Assembly: GCA_045047105.1 (NCBI GenBank)
Contig: JASFYQ010000116.1
Coordinates: forward strand, 1 to 38,958
Direction of reading: 5' to 3'
Origin: JADGAU01 sp045047105
GTDB lineage: Bacteria > Pseudomonadota > Gammaproteobacteria > GRL18
DNA: 38,958 nt
Both the position numbers and the translations under genes were made by a program. The notes under the pieces are model-generated. The model searched no databases. It saw only the letters and a list, made by a program, of their open reading frames with translations, and was not told the origin of the DNA. How positions within the stretch are numbered: the stretch's first letter is position 1; each line of letters starts with the position of its first letter. Shown piece by piece: positions 16,754-24,663 of the stretch.

Positions 16754-17899
16754 TTATTTGTTATCCGAATTATTGGCAGCATCCATAGCAGATTTGATTG
16801 CTGTAGATCCTTTAATATAAATATTTAGGGGTAAGGATTGTTTTATTTCAGGTATAAAATATAATTGTTTATTAGTGATATTAACTACCTGAATAGGGAG
16901 TATCTGAATAGCCTCTTTGTGTTGTACAAATACCACAGTTTTACCATTATATTGACTGATTGCATTTGCAGATATTTGATAAGTTGTTACCTGTTGTTCA
17001 GTTAAAAAACGGACTTTAAATAATTGACCTGAACGCAACTTATTATTTTCATTCTGTACTTTTATATGAATATCAACAGATTGGGTCATTGGATCAACCA
17101 TTAGATCAATGTGTTTCACCACTCCGATATTACCGCTAGCAACAACTTCAACTTGTTGTCCTTCTTGCAGATCATTTGCCATTTCCACAGGGACTCGAAC
17201 CACTAAGATAATAGGATTTATTTCTCCAAGAGAAATAAGGGTTTGATTCTGAGTTACACGTTCACCAAGCCTTACTTCCAAATCAAATAATTGACCATCA
17301 ATAGGTGATTTAATTTGCAGATTAGCTGCTTGCAGCTGCTGTGTTATTTGCAAATTTTTAATAGCAGATTTTGCCATACCAATAAGCTGCAGCGTTTTTT
17401 TGAGTTGCATTTTTTTTAATGAAAGTTTTTTAACTTCTGAAAGTACCTGTTGTAATTTTTTAGTCGATGACACACCACTTTGATTAAGCTGGCGAACTCT
17501 GTTTAGATTCTGCTGGCTAATTTTTAAGTCTGACAGTGTTGCTAGAAAATCTTCCTGAATTTTTAATAAATCAGGGCTTTCAATTTCTGCAATTATCTGG
17601 CCTTTTTTAATCGGGCCATGAACGTAATTTAGTTTAATAATCTGCCCCAAAAGTGGACTAGAAAGACTACGCATTGTTTGTAGAGGTATTGTCGCTTGAG
17701 CAGAATAAATGGCGCTGGGCACTATATTAGTCTGTATTGCAAAATCTGTTTGCATACCCATTGCAGATAATTGGGAAGTATTTAAGATTAATCCACTCAA
17801 CAATTCATCGGCCAATTCATTAGCAACAGTTAGTTGTGAAACACCTGCCATTATCAAACAACCTGATAAAATTAAAGGTATCTTCTTTAAATTAAACAT
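16754..17899 (-). CDS. czcB: HME-RND periplasmic adaptor subunit (set 1)
   Basis: This 381-residue membrane-fusion protein has an N-terminal signal (about residues 1-26) and a first lipoyl half near PLLGQIIKLNYVHGPIKKGQIIAEIESPDL. A long coiled-coil hairpin (about 105-190) is followed by the second lipoyl half (LQIKSPIDGQLFDLEVRLGERVTQ), then beta-barrel and membrane-proximal domains. It bridges CzcA1 and CzcC1. It has no His-rich metal-binding extension, unlike the second adaptor in this window. Its ATG shares one base with the czcC1 stop (TAATG). An LSGC string at residues 11-14 resembles a lipobox, but it sits too early in the hydrophobic stretch to be convincing. Confidence 0.88.
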   Translation of the reverse strand: MFNLKKIPLILSGCLIMAGVSQLTVANELADELLSGLILNTSQLSAMGMQTDFAIQTNIVPSAIYSAQATIPLQTMRSLSSPLLGQIIKLNYVHGPIKKGQIIAEIESPDLLKIQEDFLATLSDLKISQQNLNRVRQLNQSGVSSTKKLQQVLSEVKKLSLKKMQLKKTLQLIGMAKSAIKNLQITQQLQAANLQIKSPIDGQLFDLEVRLGERVTQNQTLISLGEINPIILVVRVPVEMANDLQEGQQVEVVASGNIGVVKHIDLMVDPMTQSVDIHIKVQNENNKLRSGQLFKVRFLTEQQVTTYQISANAISQYNGKTVVFVQHKEAIQILPIQVVNITNKQLYFIPEIKQSLPLNIYIKGSTAIKSAMDAANNSDNK

Positions 17900-19122
17900 T
17901 ATTGCTGTGCTCCTAAAATATGTCCTGATATCTGATTCAAGTTTGCAATTGCCTGACCTTTTCGTACCTGTACTAATTGGTAATTTAATTTTGCTTCTGC
18001 TGTTTGCTGCTGCACCATTAATAAATTCTGGATATTTGTTTCACCTAATTGGTATGCTTTTTCAGACATCAATAATGCTTGCTGACTAATTTCATATTGT
18101 TGCCTGGAAAAATGTATACTTTGTTTGGCTGATGCTAAAGATTGCTGAGCCAGGAAGATATCTTGTTCAAGTTGAATTTTAGCTTTGTCTAAAAGAGCCT
18201 GTTGTGTATATACATGGCGTTTTTTTTCTGCCACTTGGGGTAGGTAACTTGAGCCCATACCTAATGGAATAGAGACTTCAAATATCAAAGAATTATTTTC
18301 ACTACTGCTGTCTCTGTCACTTTTTGCACCCAGAAATAAACGCGGACTTTGTTGCTTAAATGATGTTGTTTTTTGCAAATCAGATTGTGAAACCTGAAGT
18401 TTTGAACGCAGTTTAATAATTTTAGGGTGTTGTTCCAGAGGAATAAAAGCAAGTGTTCTTTCTTGAATATTCTGAGGCAGATGGTTAGTTTGTGTCCACT
18501 TCTGGAATTGGTGTTGAGCAATAGTTAAGATGCTTTGTTTTTTTACCAATTGATTTTGTTGTTTTAAGACCACTTTGTTAGCAAGTAATAAATCAATTTT
18601 TGGACTTTCTCCTGCTTTAACTTTTTGTTGAACTTTATATTGTAAAGCCTGGCTTTTTTGTAATACGGAACGAGCCGCTTGCACTTCAATTTTAGCTGTT
18701 TGATGATTCCAGACCAGTTTTCGGAGCTTGTTAGAAGCCAACCAACGGAGATAATTCTTTTGAGATGATAATTCTTGTCCATAACTTTTTGCAACTTGCA
18801 GTTGCGCATTTTTTTGGCCAGTAAGCCAAATTGGAAATTCAACACCCACTTGCCAATTTTTATAATCGTTGTTATCAGTTAACGTATCATTTTCATGGTG
18901 AACAATTAAATCTACATCACCGGCAATCCAACTATTTGATAAGCTTTGATTCGCATCTTGAAGCTCTTCAATCCCTCTAATAATTAGTTGTTCAGGTTGT
19001 TGTTGAATAATAGGCTCTAATAACTTCACAAAGTCCATTGAAGCAGCAAAAATTGAAGTAGGAGACAAGCACAAGAATATTATTACGAGAATAAAAATCT
19101 TATGGGAATATTTTAATTTCAT
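17899..19122 (-). CDS. czcC: TolC-family outer-membrane channel of RND pump (set 1)
   Basis: This 407-residue protein has a signal peptide (ending near SIFAAS) and long amphipathic coiled-coil segments rich in Gln, Lys and Leu, typical of TolC/CzcC. The repeated halves show the diagnostic NLLMVQQQTAEAKLNYQLV near the C terminus. It provides the outer-membrane exit duct for CzcB1-CzcA1. It is the first gene of the minus-strand operon, with a GGAAAAAG ribosome site. An 11-bp tandem repeat and a TTATATA dyad lie just upstream (19143-19184), probably its control region. Confidence 0.87.
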   Translation of the reverse strand: MKLKYSHKIFILVIIFLCLSPTSIFAASMDFVKLLEPIIQQQPEQLIIRGIEELQDANQSLSNSWIAGDVDLIVHHENDTLTDNNDYKNWQVGVEFPIWLTGQKNAQLQVAKSYGQELSSQKNYLRWLASNKLRKLVWNHQTAKIEVQAARSVLQKSQALQYKVQQKVKAGESPKIDLLLANKVVLKQQNQLVKKQSILTIAQHQFQKWTQTNHLPQNIQERTLAFIPLEQHPKIIKLRSKLQVSQSDLQKTTSFKQQSPRLFLGAKSDRDSSSENNSLIFEVSIPLGMGSSYLPQVAEKKRHVYTQQALLDKAKIQLEQDIFLAQQSLASAKQSIHFSRQQYEISQQALLMSEKAYQLGETNIQNLLMVQQQTAEAKLNYQLVQVRKGQAIANLNQISGHILGAQQ

Positions 19123-19142
19123 TTCTTTTTCCAGTTATATAT

Positions 19143-19162
19143 AAGCTTACTAGTATATAAGT
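19143..19162. promoter_or_regulatory. AT-rich dyad in the czcC1 promoter region
   Basis: On the minus strand, TTATATA and TATATAA are inverted arms with a 12-bp spacer; CTTATATA is also repeated directly. The element spans about 19135-19162, just upstream of the czcC1 start at 19122. It could be a -10 region or an operator; I cannot decide between them. Confidence 0.3.
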
Positions 19163-19184
19163 TGAAACTGAAATGAAACTGAAA
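19163..19184 (-). promoter_or_regulatory. Perfect tandem 11-bp direct repeat upstream of czcCBA1
   Basis: TGAAACTGAAA occurs twice with no gap (19163-19173 and 19174-19184), about 41-62 bp upstream of the czcC1 start. An 11-bp direct repeat places both units on the same helix face, which is the usual arrangement for OmpR/PhoB-family response regulators. Metal RND operons are often controlled by that family, but no such regulator gene lies in this window. Confidence 0.5.
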
Positions 19185-19242
19185 ATATATATTGTGTAAA
19201 TAGAAAAAAACTTAGAAGATCAATTAATTTTATTAACTTAGA

Positions 19243-20958
19243 TTACAGCCAGTCATCACAACGAATCCGGTTGATAGCAGCGTGTAATTCATATAATCGT
19301 GGAATAGCAAGATTGCCTACTTTATAAGGGCTGAATATATCCAGACCCTGGTCATTAGCTAGTTGAATGATTTTAGTCAGGTTTTCTACTAAGGTGCCAG
19401 ATGCAGTGCTATAGTGAGTGGCATAATAATGTATCATTAAAGCAATACTGCGAGTCTGACCAAGATCCACTAACTGCTCTACCAGTGATAGGTCAATGTG
19501 GTAATTTCCATAATTAATAGCACGGGTTTCTCTTACCTCAATTTTAACGGGAAATTTATTCCGTGCGGCATCCAATGTTTTTGGCCCAGGTTTTCGCTGG
19601 CTCGCCAGTTTAAAGGGGGGCAAGTTATCCCATTTATCTGCTAATGAAACATTTATATCCGATGCCAGGAGAGCAGCCTGCTTAGTAACATTATGGGGTA
19701 AATATTCATCCATCATTATCACCGTATCGGCAATATCAAAATAATCACCCGAGCCACCCATTACAATAATTGAAGAAACACCATATTGTTCATACAACTC
19801 TCTAATTCGGTATAATAATGGGGTGATGGGTTCTTTTTCCTGAGAAACTAACGCCTGCATACGGGCATCACGAATCATAAAATTTGTTGCTGAAGTATCC
19901 TCATCTATTAACAGTAGTTCGCTATTGCACTCCAGAGCTTCAATAATATTGGTTGCCTGAGAGGTGCTGCCACTGGCATTTTCAGTACTAAATTTTTTGC
20001 TGTCCTTAGCAAAAGGAAGGTGATCAATAAAAGGGCTGATATTAACGCAAGAAATTATCCGCCCATCTTCAGAACGGATCTTCACTGCGTTCTCATTACT
20101 GACAACCTGTTCTCGTCCATCAGCGGGTATATGGTTGTATATGCCCTGTTCCAGAGCATGTAAAAGTGTTGACTTGCCATGAAATCCACCACCTACAATC
20201 AAGCTAACTCCTTGTGGAATTCCCATCCCTGAGATTTTACCGGTATGGGGTAAAATAAACTGACACTCAAGTGAAGCCGGAGAGAGAAATTTGATGGTAT
20301 TTTGTTGTTTGGGTTTATCACTGATACCACTTTGTCTGGCTAACAAAGAGGAATTGGCAATAAAAGCAACCAGCCCGCGCTCCTTTAATGCAGCACGTAG
20401 TAGCTGCTGATCTTCTGCACAATAAATATGCTTAAAGAGCTCTGTTTGTGAAAGGTTTTTATAATAGAGAGACTGCTCGATGATACGCGGCAGCTCTTCA
20501 AAGAACATCTGCTGTGCCAAAAAACCATCCACACGTCTATTGGATGCAGGTAGCCCTATCACCATACGAGCCTCAATATATTTACTCGTAACCAGTACTG
20601 CATTACGCAATAAAATTTTTTGGGCATTACATTCGATATTAATAATCCCACTGACTCCGCTGCCTCTCAGCCCCTTACAATAACGTTTAATATTTTTTTG
20701 TATACTGCGAGAAAGATAATCTTCAAGGGCAATTCTGCGAATTGTAGAGCCATTTTCTCCAGTCCAGCTGGAAAGCGGAAAGGCAGCTTTGTGCATTGCA
20801 ACCCGCACATTAATTCTGGATGGCTGCGCAAAAGGATCGCCCTGGACATGATCGATAGACAGTGAAAAGTTATCAAATAGATAAATATCCTGAATACTTT
20901 TATAGGATTTATATCCCCTGCCATGCATGTCTTTTAATTTCTTTTTTAAGCTTTGCAT
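19243..20958 (-). CDS. Predicted ABC-class ATPase (COG3044 type), soluble
   Basis: The 571-residue protein has no membrane segments. A P-loop (GGGFHGKSTLLHAL, around residues 254-267) is followed by an ABC-signature-like stretch with ASGSTSQA (about 330), a Walker B with catalytic acid (LLLIDEDTSATNFMIRD, about 348-364) and a later MGGSGDYFDIAD segment. This fits the 'predicted ATPase of the ABC class' family, whose biological role is not established; links to nucleic acid binding have been suggested. It lies between the two metal-efflux sets, transcribed toward set 1, with about 120 bp before czcC1. No strong ribosome site is visible. It may be unrelated to metal efflux. Confidence 0.78.
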   Translation of the reverse strand: MQSLKKKLKDMHGRGYKSYKSIQDIYLFDNFSLSIDHVQGDPFAQPSRINVRVAMHKAAFPLSSWTGENGSTIRRIALEDYLSRSIQKNIKRYCKGLRGSGVSGIINIECNAQKILLRNAVLVTSKYIEARMVIGLPASNRRVDGFLAQQMFFEELPRIIEQSLYYKNLSQTELFKHIYCAEDQQLLRAALKERGLVAFIANSSLLARQSGISDKPKQQNTIKFLSPASLECQFILPHTGKISGMGIPQGVSLIVGGGFHGKSTLLHALEQGIYNHIPADGREQVVSNENAVKIRSEDGRIISCVNISPFIDHLPFAKDSKKFSTENASGSTSQATNIIEALECNSELLLIDEDTSATNFMIRDARMQALVSQEKEPITPLLYRIRELYEQYGVSSIIVMGGSGDYFDIADTVIMMDEYLPHNVTKQAALLASDINVSLADKWDNLPPFKLASQRKPGPKTLDAARNKFPVKIEVRETRAINYGNYHIDLSLVEQLVDLGQTRSIALMIHYYATHYSTASGTLVENLTKIIQLANDQGLDIFSPYKVGNLAIPRLYELHAAINRIRCDDWL

Positions 20959-21266
20959 AACTACATTCTATAACTTTTTTGGCTAGATCTATAATTTGAT
21001 GGGATTATAGTTATAAGCTAGTATATTTTAGGTTAAATTGACCGCTTTTTATAAAAATTTATATGAGTGCTTATATTGGATGTTAATACTAAGAAATGCG
21101 TAATCAGCAACAATAATAGTGGGCAATTTAAACGAATATTGATGATTTTTCTTTTCAGAGGTATAGATTATAATAAACATTACGGAATACAATGTAATTT
21201 TTCATTTAATTAAAACCATTTAATAGACTCTTAGCTGATATTAGTTTAAATAACATAGGAAAAAAC
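20959..21266. other. Divergent promoter region between ATPase and porin genes
   Basis: These 308 bases contain no plausible gene. An inverted repeat (CTATAAT, 8-bp spacer, ATTATAG) at 20989-21010 lies about 30-50 bp upstream of the ATPase start. The rest is AT-rich and probably carries the divergent promoters; I see no clear Fur or Zur box. Confidence 0.45.
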
Positions 21267-22361
21267 ATGAAAATTTTAATAGGAATACTGCTATTTGCAC
21301 TTGCATCTAGCACCCTTGCACTTGAGGAAAGTGAGCAAGGGCTAAAATCTGAAATAATATTAACTTTAGAGTCCGTAAGCAATTTAAATGGAGGCATTGA
21401 ACAACGCAGCGGTTTTTTACAAAATCTGGATATAACTTTTGAAGTAGATACAAAAAATGCCTCTTTATGGGATAACGGGACCTTTTTTGTTTATTTTTTA
21501 GGCAGTCACGGTAGTAATCCAACAGAATATATTGGGGATATTCAGGCTAGCAGTAATATTGAGGCATTTGATACTTTTAAACTCTATGAAGCATGGTATG
21601 AGCATCAATGGGGTGACTTTAGTTTATTAGCAGGCTTACACGATTACAATAGCGAATTTGATGTATTAGAAAGTGCAGGTTTGTTTTTTGGCAGTTCGTT
21701 TGGAATCAGCCCAGATACCTCCCAGCTTGGCCCTTCCATTTTTCCAACAACTGCATTAGCCATACGTGGCTTGTGGCTTAATGAAGCAGGTTATTTTGTT
21801 CGTGGTGCAATATATGATGGAATACCCGGTGATCCGGATAATGAAAGTGGAACACATATTATACTAAAAAAATCAGATGGGCTGTTTAATGCTTTAGAAC
21901 TTGGTCAGGAAACAAATAACTATAAAATAGCTCTGGGTGGCTGGTATCATACTACCGATTATACAGACTTTGCGGATAAAGATCGCAATAATAACAAGGG
22001 TATTTATTTGATAGCAGAACACCATATTGGCAAGGACAGCGCATTATTTGTTCAATTGGGATCTGCCCAGGAAGATCGGAATGAAATAGGCCGTTATGTG
22101 GGTTTAGGCTGGCATACAACTAATTTATTTAATATTAATGATGAAGCTGGATTTGCTATTGCTCATGCCCGTGCTTCAAAAGATAATCGCAAACTGAATA
22201 ATTTAGAAAGTGCAGAAACCGCTTTTGAATTAAGTTATGCTTACCTGCTGAATAAGCATGTCCATATCCAACCTTCATTGCAGTATGTGATGAATCCTTC
22301 CATGGATTCCAATATAGATAATGCAACTGTTTTTGCAATTCGACTAACATTAAGTTATTAA
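21267..22361 (+). CDS. OprB-like outer-membrane porin
   Basis: This 364-residue protein has a signal peptide (cleavage likely after STLA, near residue 18) and alternating beta-strands rich in aromatic residues. It ends in the porin C-terminal pattern with a terminal aromatic (VFAIRLTLSY). Motifs such as NLDITFEVDTKNASLWDNGT and LAGLHDYNSEFDVLESAGLF are typical of the carbohydrate-selective OprB family. OprB-family porins are sometimes found near metal-efflux loci, but the substrate here cannot be read from sequence. AGGA lies 8 nt before the ATG. It is followed after 57 nt by the CzcI-like gene. Confidence 0.82.
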   Translation: MKILIGILLFALASSTLALEESEQGLKSEIILTLESVSNLNGGIEQRSGFLQNLDITFEVDTKNASLWDNGTFFVYFLGSHGSNPTEYIGDIQASSNIEAFDTFKLYEAWYEHQWGDFSLLAGLHDYNSEFDVLESAGLFFGSSFGISPDTSQLGPSIFPTTALAIRGLWLNEAGYFVRGAIYDGIPGDPDNESGTHIILKKSDGLFNALELGQETNNYKIALGGWYHTTDYTDFADKDRNNNKGIYLIAEHHIGKDSALFVQLGSAQEDRNEIGRYVGLGWHTTNLFNINDEAGFAIAHARASKDNRKLNNLESAETAFELSYAYLLNKHVHIQPSLQYVMNPSMDSNIDNATVFAIRLTLSY

Positions 22362-22418
22362 TATGCAAAACTTTTATAACTCTTGTAATATTCAGCTGAG
22401 GCTGATATATTAAAATTT

Positions 22419-22793
22419 ATGAAATTTAAAAAAATCTTATCGTATTTATTGTTAGCCGTTTTTTGTATTCAAACGGCTTCCGCTGCATTTGATTTACACG
22501 CAAAAAAAGCTGCCTCGCCAGCAATAGATATCACCAACCAGTACATTGAGCACTATAACTATAATAATAGTTTACAATGTACTCATGGTGATAAAGAAAA
22601 CCACTCACAAGACAGCTCGAATGAACAGCCAGACCATCACCATGGTTGCTCGGGACACCTTACCTATTCCTCTTTTAGAGATCACTCTGATCTGAACATC
22701 CGTTTTTCTGCCTATACTACGTATTTCATATACCATTCTGGTGTCTATTCAACTATTTCTACTCCCGATTTTAGGCCTCCAATTTTCTCATAA
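22419..22793 (+). CDS. Small periplasmic His-rich protein, CzcI-like
   Basis: This 124-residue protein has a clear signal peptide (MKFKKILSYLLLAVFCIQ, cleavage near ASA). Its acidic, His-rich centre contains HGDKENHS then QPDHHHGCSGHL, suitable for binding Zn or similar ions. The C terminus RPPIFS resembles the RP-P ending of CzcI-type proteins found just before czcCBA operons. CzcI is thought to modulate metal-efflux expression or periplasmic metal handling. It lies 5' of czcCBA set 2 on the same strand. No good ribosome site is visible before the ATG. A hairpin with T-tract follows the stop. The CzcI assignment rests on context and pattern, not on close identity. Confidence 0.6.
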   Translation: MKFKKILSYLLLAVFCIQTASAAFDLHAKKAASPAIDITNQYIEHYNYNNSLQCTHGDKENHSQDSSNEQPDHHHGCSGHLTYSSFRDHSDLNIRFSAYTTYFIYHSGVYSTISTPDFRPPIFS

Positions 22794-22819
22794 TAGCAAA
22801 ACTTTTGGCTAATTTTTTT
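22794..22819 (+). terminator. Intrinsic terminator-like hairpin after the CzcI-like gene
   Basis: TAGC (22794-22797) pairs with GCTA (22808-22811), with further A-T pairs inside one mismatch, and seven Ts follow at 22813-22819. It starts immediately after the stop codon. The stem is short, so termination may be partial. Confidence 0.4.
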
Positions 22820-22948
22820 CTGAGCAGTTTTTGTGGCTTTAGATTGCTATTGCTTTAAGCAATACTATGCTTAACTTTATATGATCTTCCTATAGCTCAT
22901 CAATATATTGGTCTTATCTTTATGTAAAAAAAATATGAGAGCAGCATT

Positions 22949-23295
22949 ATGCACCCTATTACCAATAAATCACCAATAAACACACTTGTTTCATTTACTC
23001 TTTTATCGGTATTTCTTGTTATAAATAATGCTCAGGCTGAATTAAACTATGCAGTAAAAAAACGCAGTTATAACTCCTATATTGTGCCTGGACATATTGA
23101 TTATCTGATTATTGCTGCAAATGGCAAACTTATTAGGAGTCAAACGGTAAACTATTCTCCCAGCCTCTCCCAGAGACGATGGAAATTTGGCAGTAAATTT
23201 AGCTTTTTTTACCCAAAAATCTTCCACAAGGTAGTTCTATTAAACTTGCCTGGCATCCAAACCAGTCAAAAAACCACTTAAGCTCTGTAGATTAA
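22949..23295 (+). pseudogene. Degenerate paralogue of the RND-associated small secreted protein
   Basis: The signal peptide is intact (to NAQAE), and the following text matches the gene at 12901-13317: ELNYAVK, KRSYNS, PGHIDYLI and RRWKFGSKFSF. Two lesions are visible. A stretch of about 28 residues between VK and KRSYNS is missing, with the junction in a run of seven As (23056-23062). At a run of seven Ts (23204-23210) the reading frame is lost and ends at 23281. Adding one T restores LPKNLPQGSSIKLAWHPN, matching the paralogue's LPENMPEESSIKLGWQRN, and the stop would be at 23295. It could be a recent pseudogene, a slippage-controlled gene or a sequencing error. Confidence 0.7.
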
Positions 23296-23329
23296 CAGAA
23301 ATAAAACAGCTTCATTTAAAGCTAAAACT

Positions 23330-23351
23330 AACAGGAACAATACTTCCTGTT
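23330..23351. promoter_or_regulatory. Perfect 8-bp dyad in front of czcC2
   Basis: AACAGGAA (23330-23337), spacer CAATAC and TTCCTGTT (23344-23351) form a 22-bp dyad ending 35 bp before the czcC2 start. It is not followed by a T-tract, so an operator or a leader hairpin is more likely than a terminator. It has no relation to the 11-bp repeat of set 1. Confidence 0.45.
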
Positions 23352-23386
23352 TGCAATTTAATCCATATTAATTATTAGGAAATAGT

Positions 23387-24643
23387 ATGAAAAAACTGTT
23401 CATGTATCCGTATCTAAAAACTTGTATAGGTTTATTATTTTTGCAACTGACTATGGTGCAAAATATTTCTGCCATAGAACTAAACACACAATCCACTAAT
23501 AACAGCTGGGCAAAATGGATGCTTACCCAGGTACAGTCCCTGCCCTCATCAAAGGCAATAAAACAGGGCGGCTTAATTGCTCATGCGCAACAAAAAGCAA
23601 GCCAGCAAGCCTTATATAATCCACAACTGAGAGCTTCATATACCAATAAAGAGGACAGCGAATACAATGTAGTAGTATCACAAACTCTTGATTTATTTGA
23701 TCAACGTGCGGCAAACTCTCAATTGGGTTTGGTCAATTATGAACTGGTTATGTTGCAAAATAGTCAACAATTGGAGAAGAGCCTGGCACAAGCCTTATTG
23801 GCTTATATTGAATATTCTTCATCCAAACAACTTTTGCAGGTTTCTAAAAAACAGGAAAAATTACTGACTAGATTAACATTGGATCTTAAATTACGGGAAG
23901 AAGCAGGTGATGTAGGACAAATTGATGCTGAAATGGCTTATTTGTCATTAACACAAAATTTGCAGCAAATAAACCTGACTGAAATTCATTACCGAAAAGC
24001 CCTATCTAATATACAAAAATCTCTTAATAGCGCTGCAATACCCAACCATCCTCAAGCTTCAATTTGGGTTAATACCATAGCTACAAAAGAAATAGCTGCA
24101 AAACTCGAAAATGCTTTAGCCATCCAATATGCCCAGAAACAATTACAGCAATCACAAGTTCAATCAAAAATTAAGCAATTAAAAAAGAAAGTGAATCCTA
24201 CCATTGGTTTAGGGGCTGGTCGTGATGGCAGTGAAGCCACTATTATTTTTGAAATATCCGTTCCATTAAATATTAGAAATAATTTTTCATCACAATATAA
24301 TGCGGCACTACATAAAGTAAATCAAAGTGAATTTGAGTTACAAGAACAACAGCGTTTAGTTAAAAATAATATTAAACAAAGTGCAGCTAGTTACCGGCAA
24401 ATAAAAGCCCGAGTTTTAAGCTGGCAAAAATTAATTGGTAGGCGCCTTAAAAATAGTCAATCATTACTAAATACACAATGGCAAAGTGGTGATATTAGTA
24501 CTGCTGACTATTTGTTTTCCTTAAAACAAATAACCGACACTCTGGTTGCTAATATTGAATTAACAGCAGAAATGCATAAAGCATGGGTTGAATGGTTATT
24601 AGCTTCTAGCCAGGTTCAAAAATGGCTTGAAACAATTAAATAA
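23387..24643 (+). CDS. czcC: TolC-family outer-membrane channel of RND pump (set 2)
   Basis: This 418-residue protein has a signal peptide (cleavage near NISAIE) and two long coiled-coil repeats characteristic of CzcC-type TolC proteins. NPQLRASYTNKEDSEYNVVVSQTLDLFDQR near the first strands and the duplicated GLGAGRDGSEATIIFEISVPL match the CzcC pattern. It should be the outer-membrane duct for CzcB2-CzcA2. AGGAAA precedes the ATG. It lies 20 nt before czcB2 and is clearly diverged from the set 1 channel, so the two pumps are not a recent duplication. Confidence 0.87.
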   Translation: MKKLFMYPYLKTCIGLLFLQLTMVQNISAIELNTQSTNNSWAKWMLTQVQSLPSSKAIKQGGLIAHAQQKASQQALYNPQLRASYTNKEDSEYNVVVSQTLDLFDQRAANSQLGLVNYELVMLQNSQQLEKSLAQALLAYIEYSSSKQLLQVSKKQEKLLTRLTLDLKLREEAGDVGQIDAEMAYLSLTQNLQQINLTEIHYRKALSNIQKSLNSAAIPNHPQASIWVNTIATKEIAAKLENALAIQYAQKQLQQSQVQSKIKQLKKKVNPTIGLGAGRDGSEATIIFEISVPLNIRNNFSSQYNAALHKVNQSEFELQEQQRLVKNNIKQSAASYRQIKARVLSWQKLIGRRLKNSQSLLNTQWQSGDISTADYLFSLKQITDTLVANIELTAEMHKAWVEWLLASSQVQKWLETIK

Positions 24644-24663
24644 GATTAGGTAGAGAAATACAA

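Noticed and set aside
16754..17899. CzcB1 as a lipoprotein through LSGC at residues 11-14
   Set aside because: The cysteine comes too early, with hydrophobic residues continuing after it; ordinary signal cleavage is likelier.
20959..21266. Fur or Zur box between ATPase and porin genes
   Set aside because: AT-rich dyads are present, but none keeps the expected consensus; not called.
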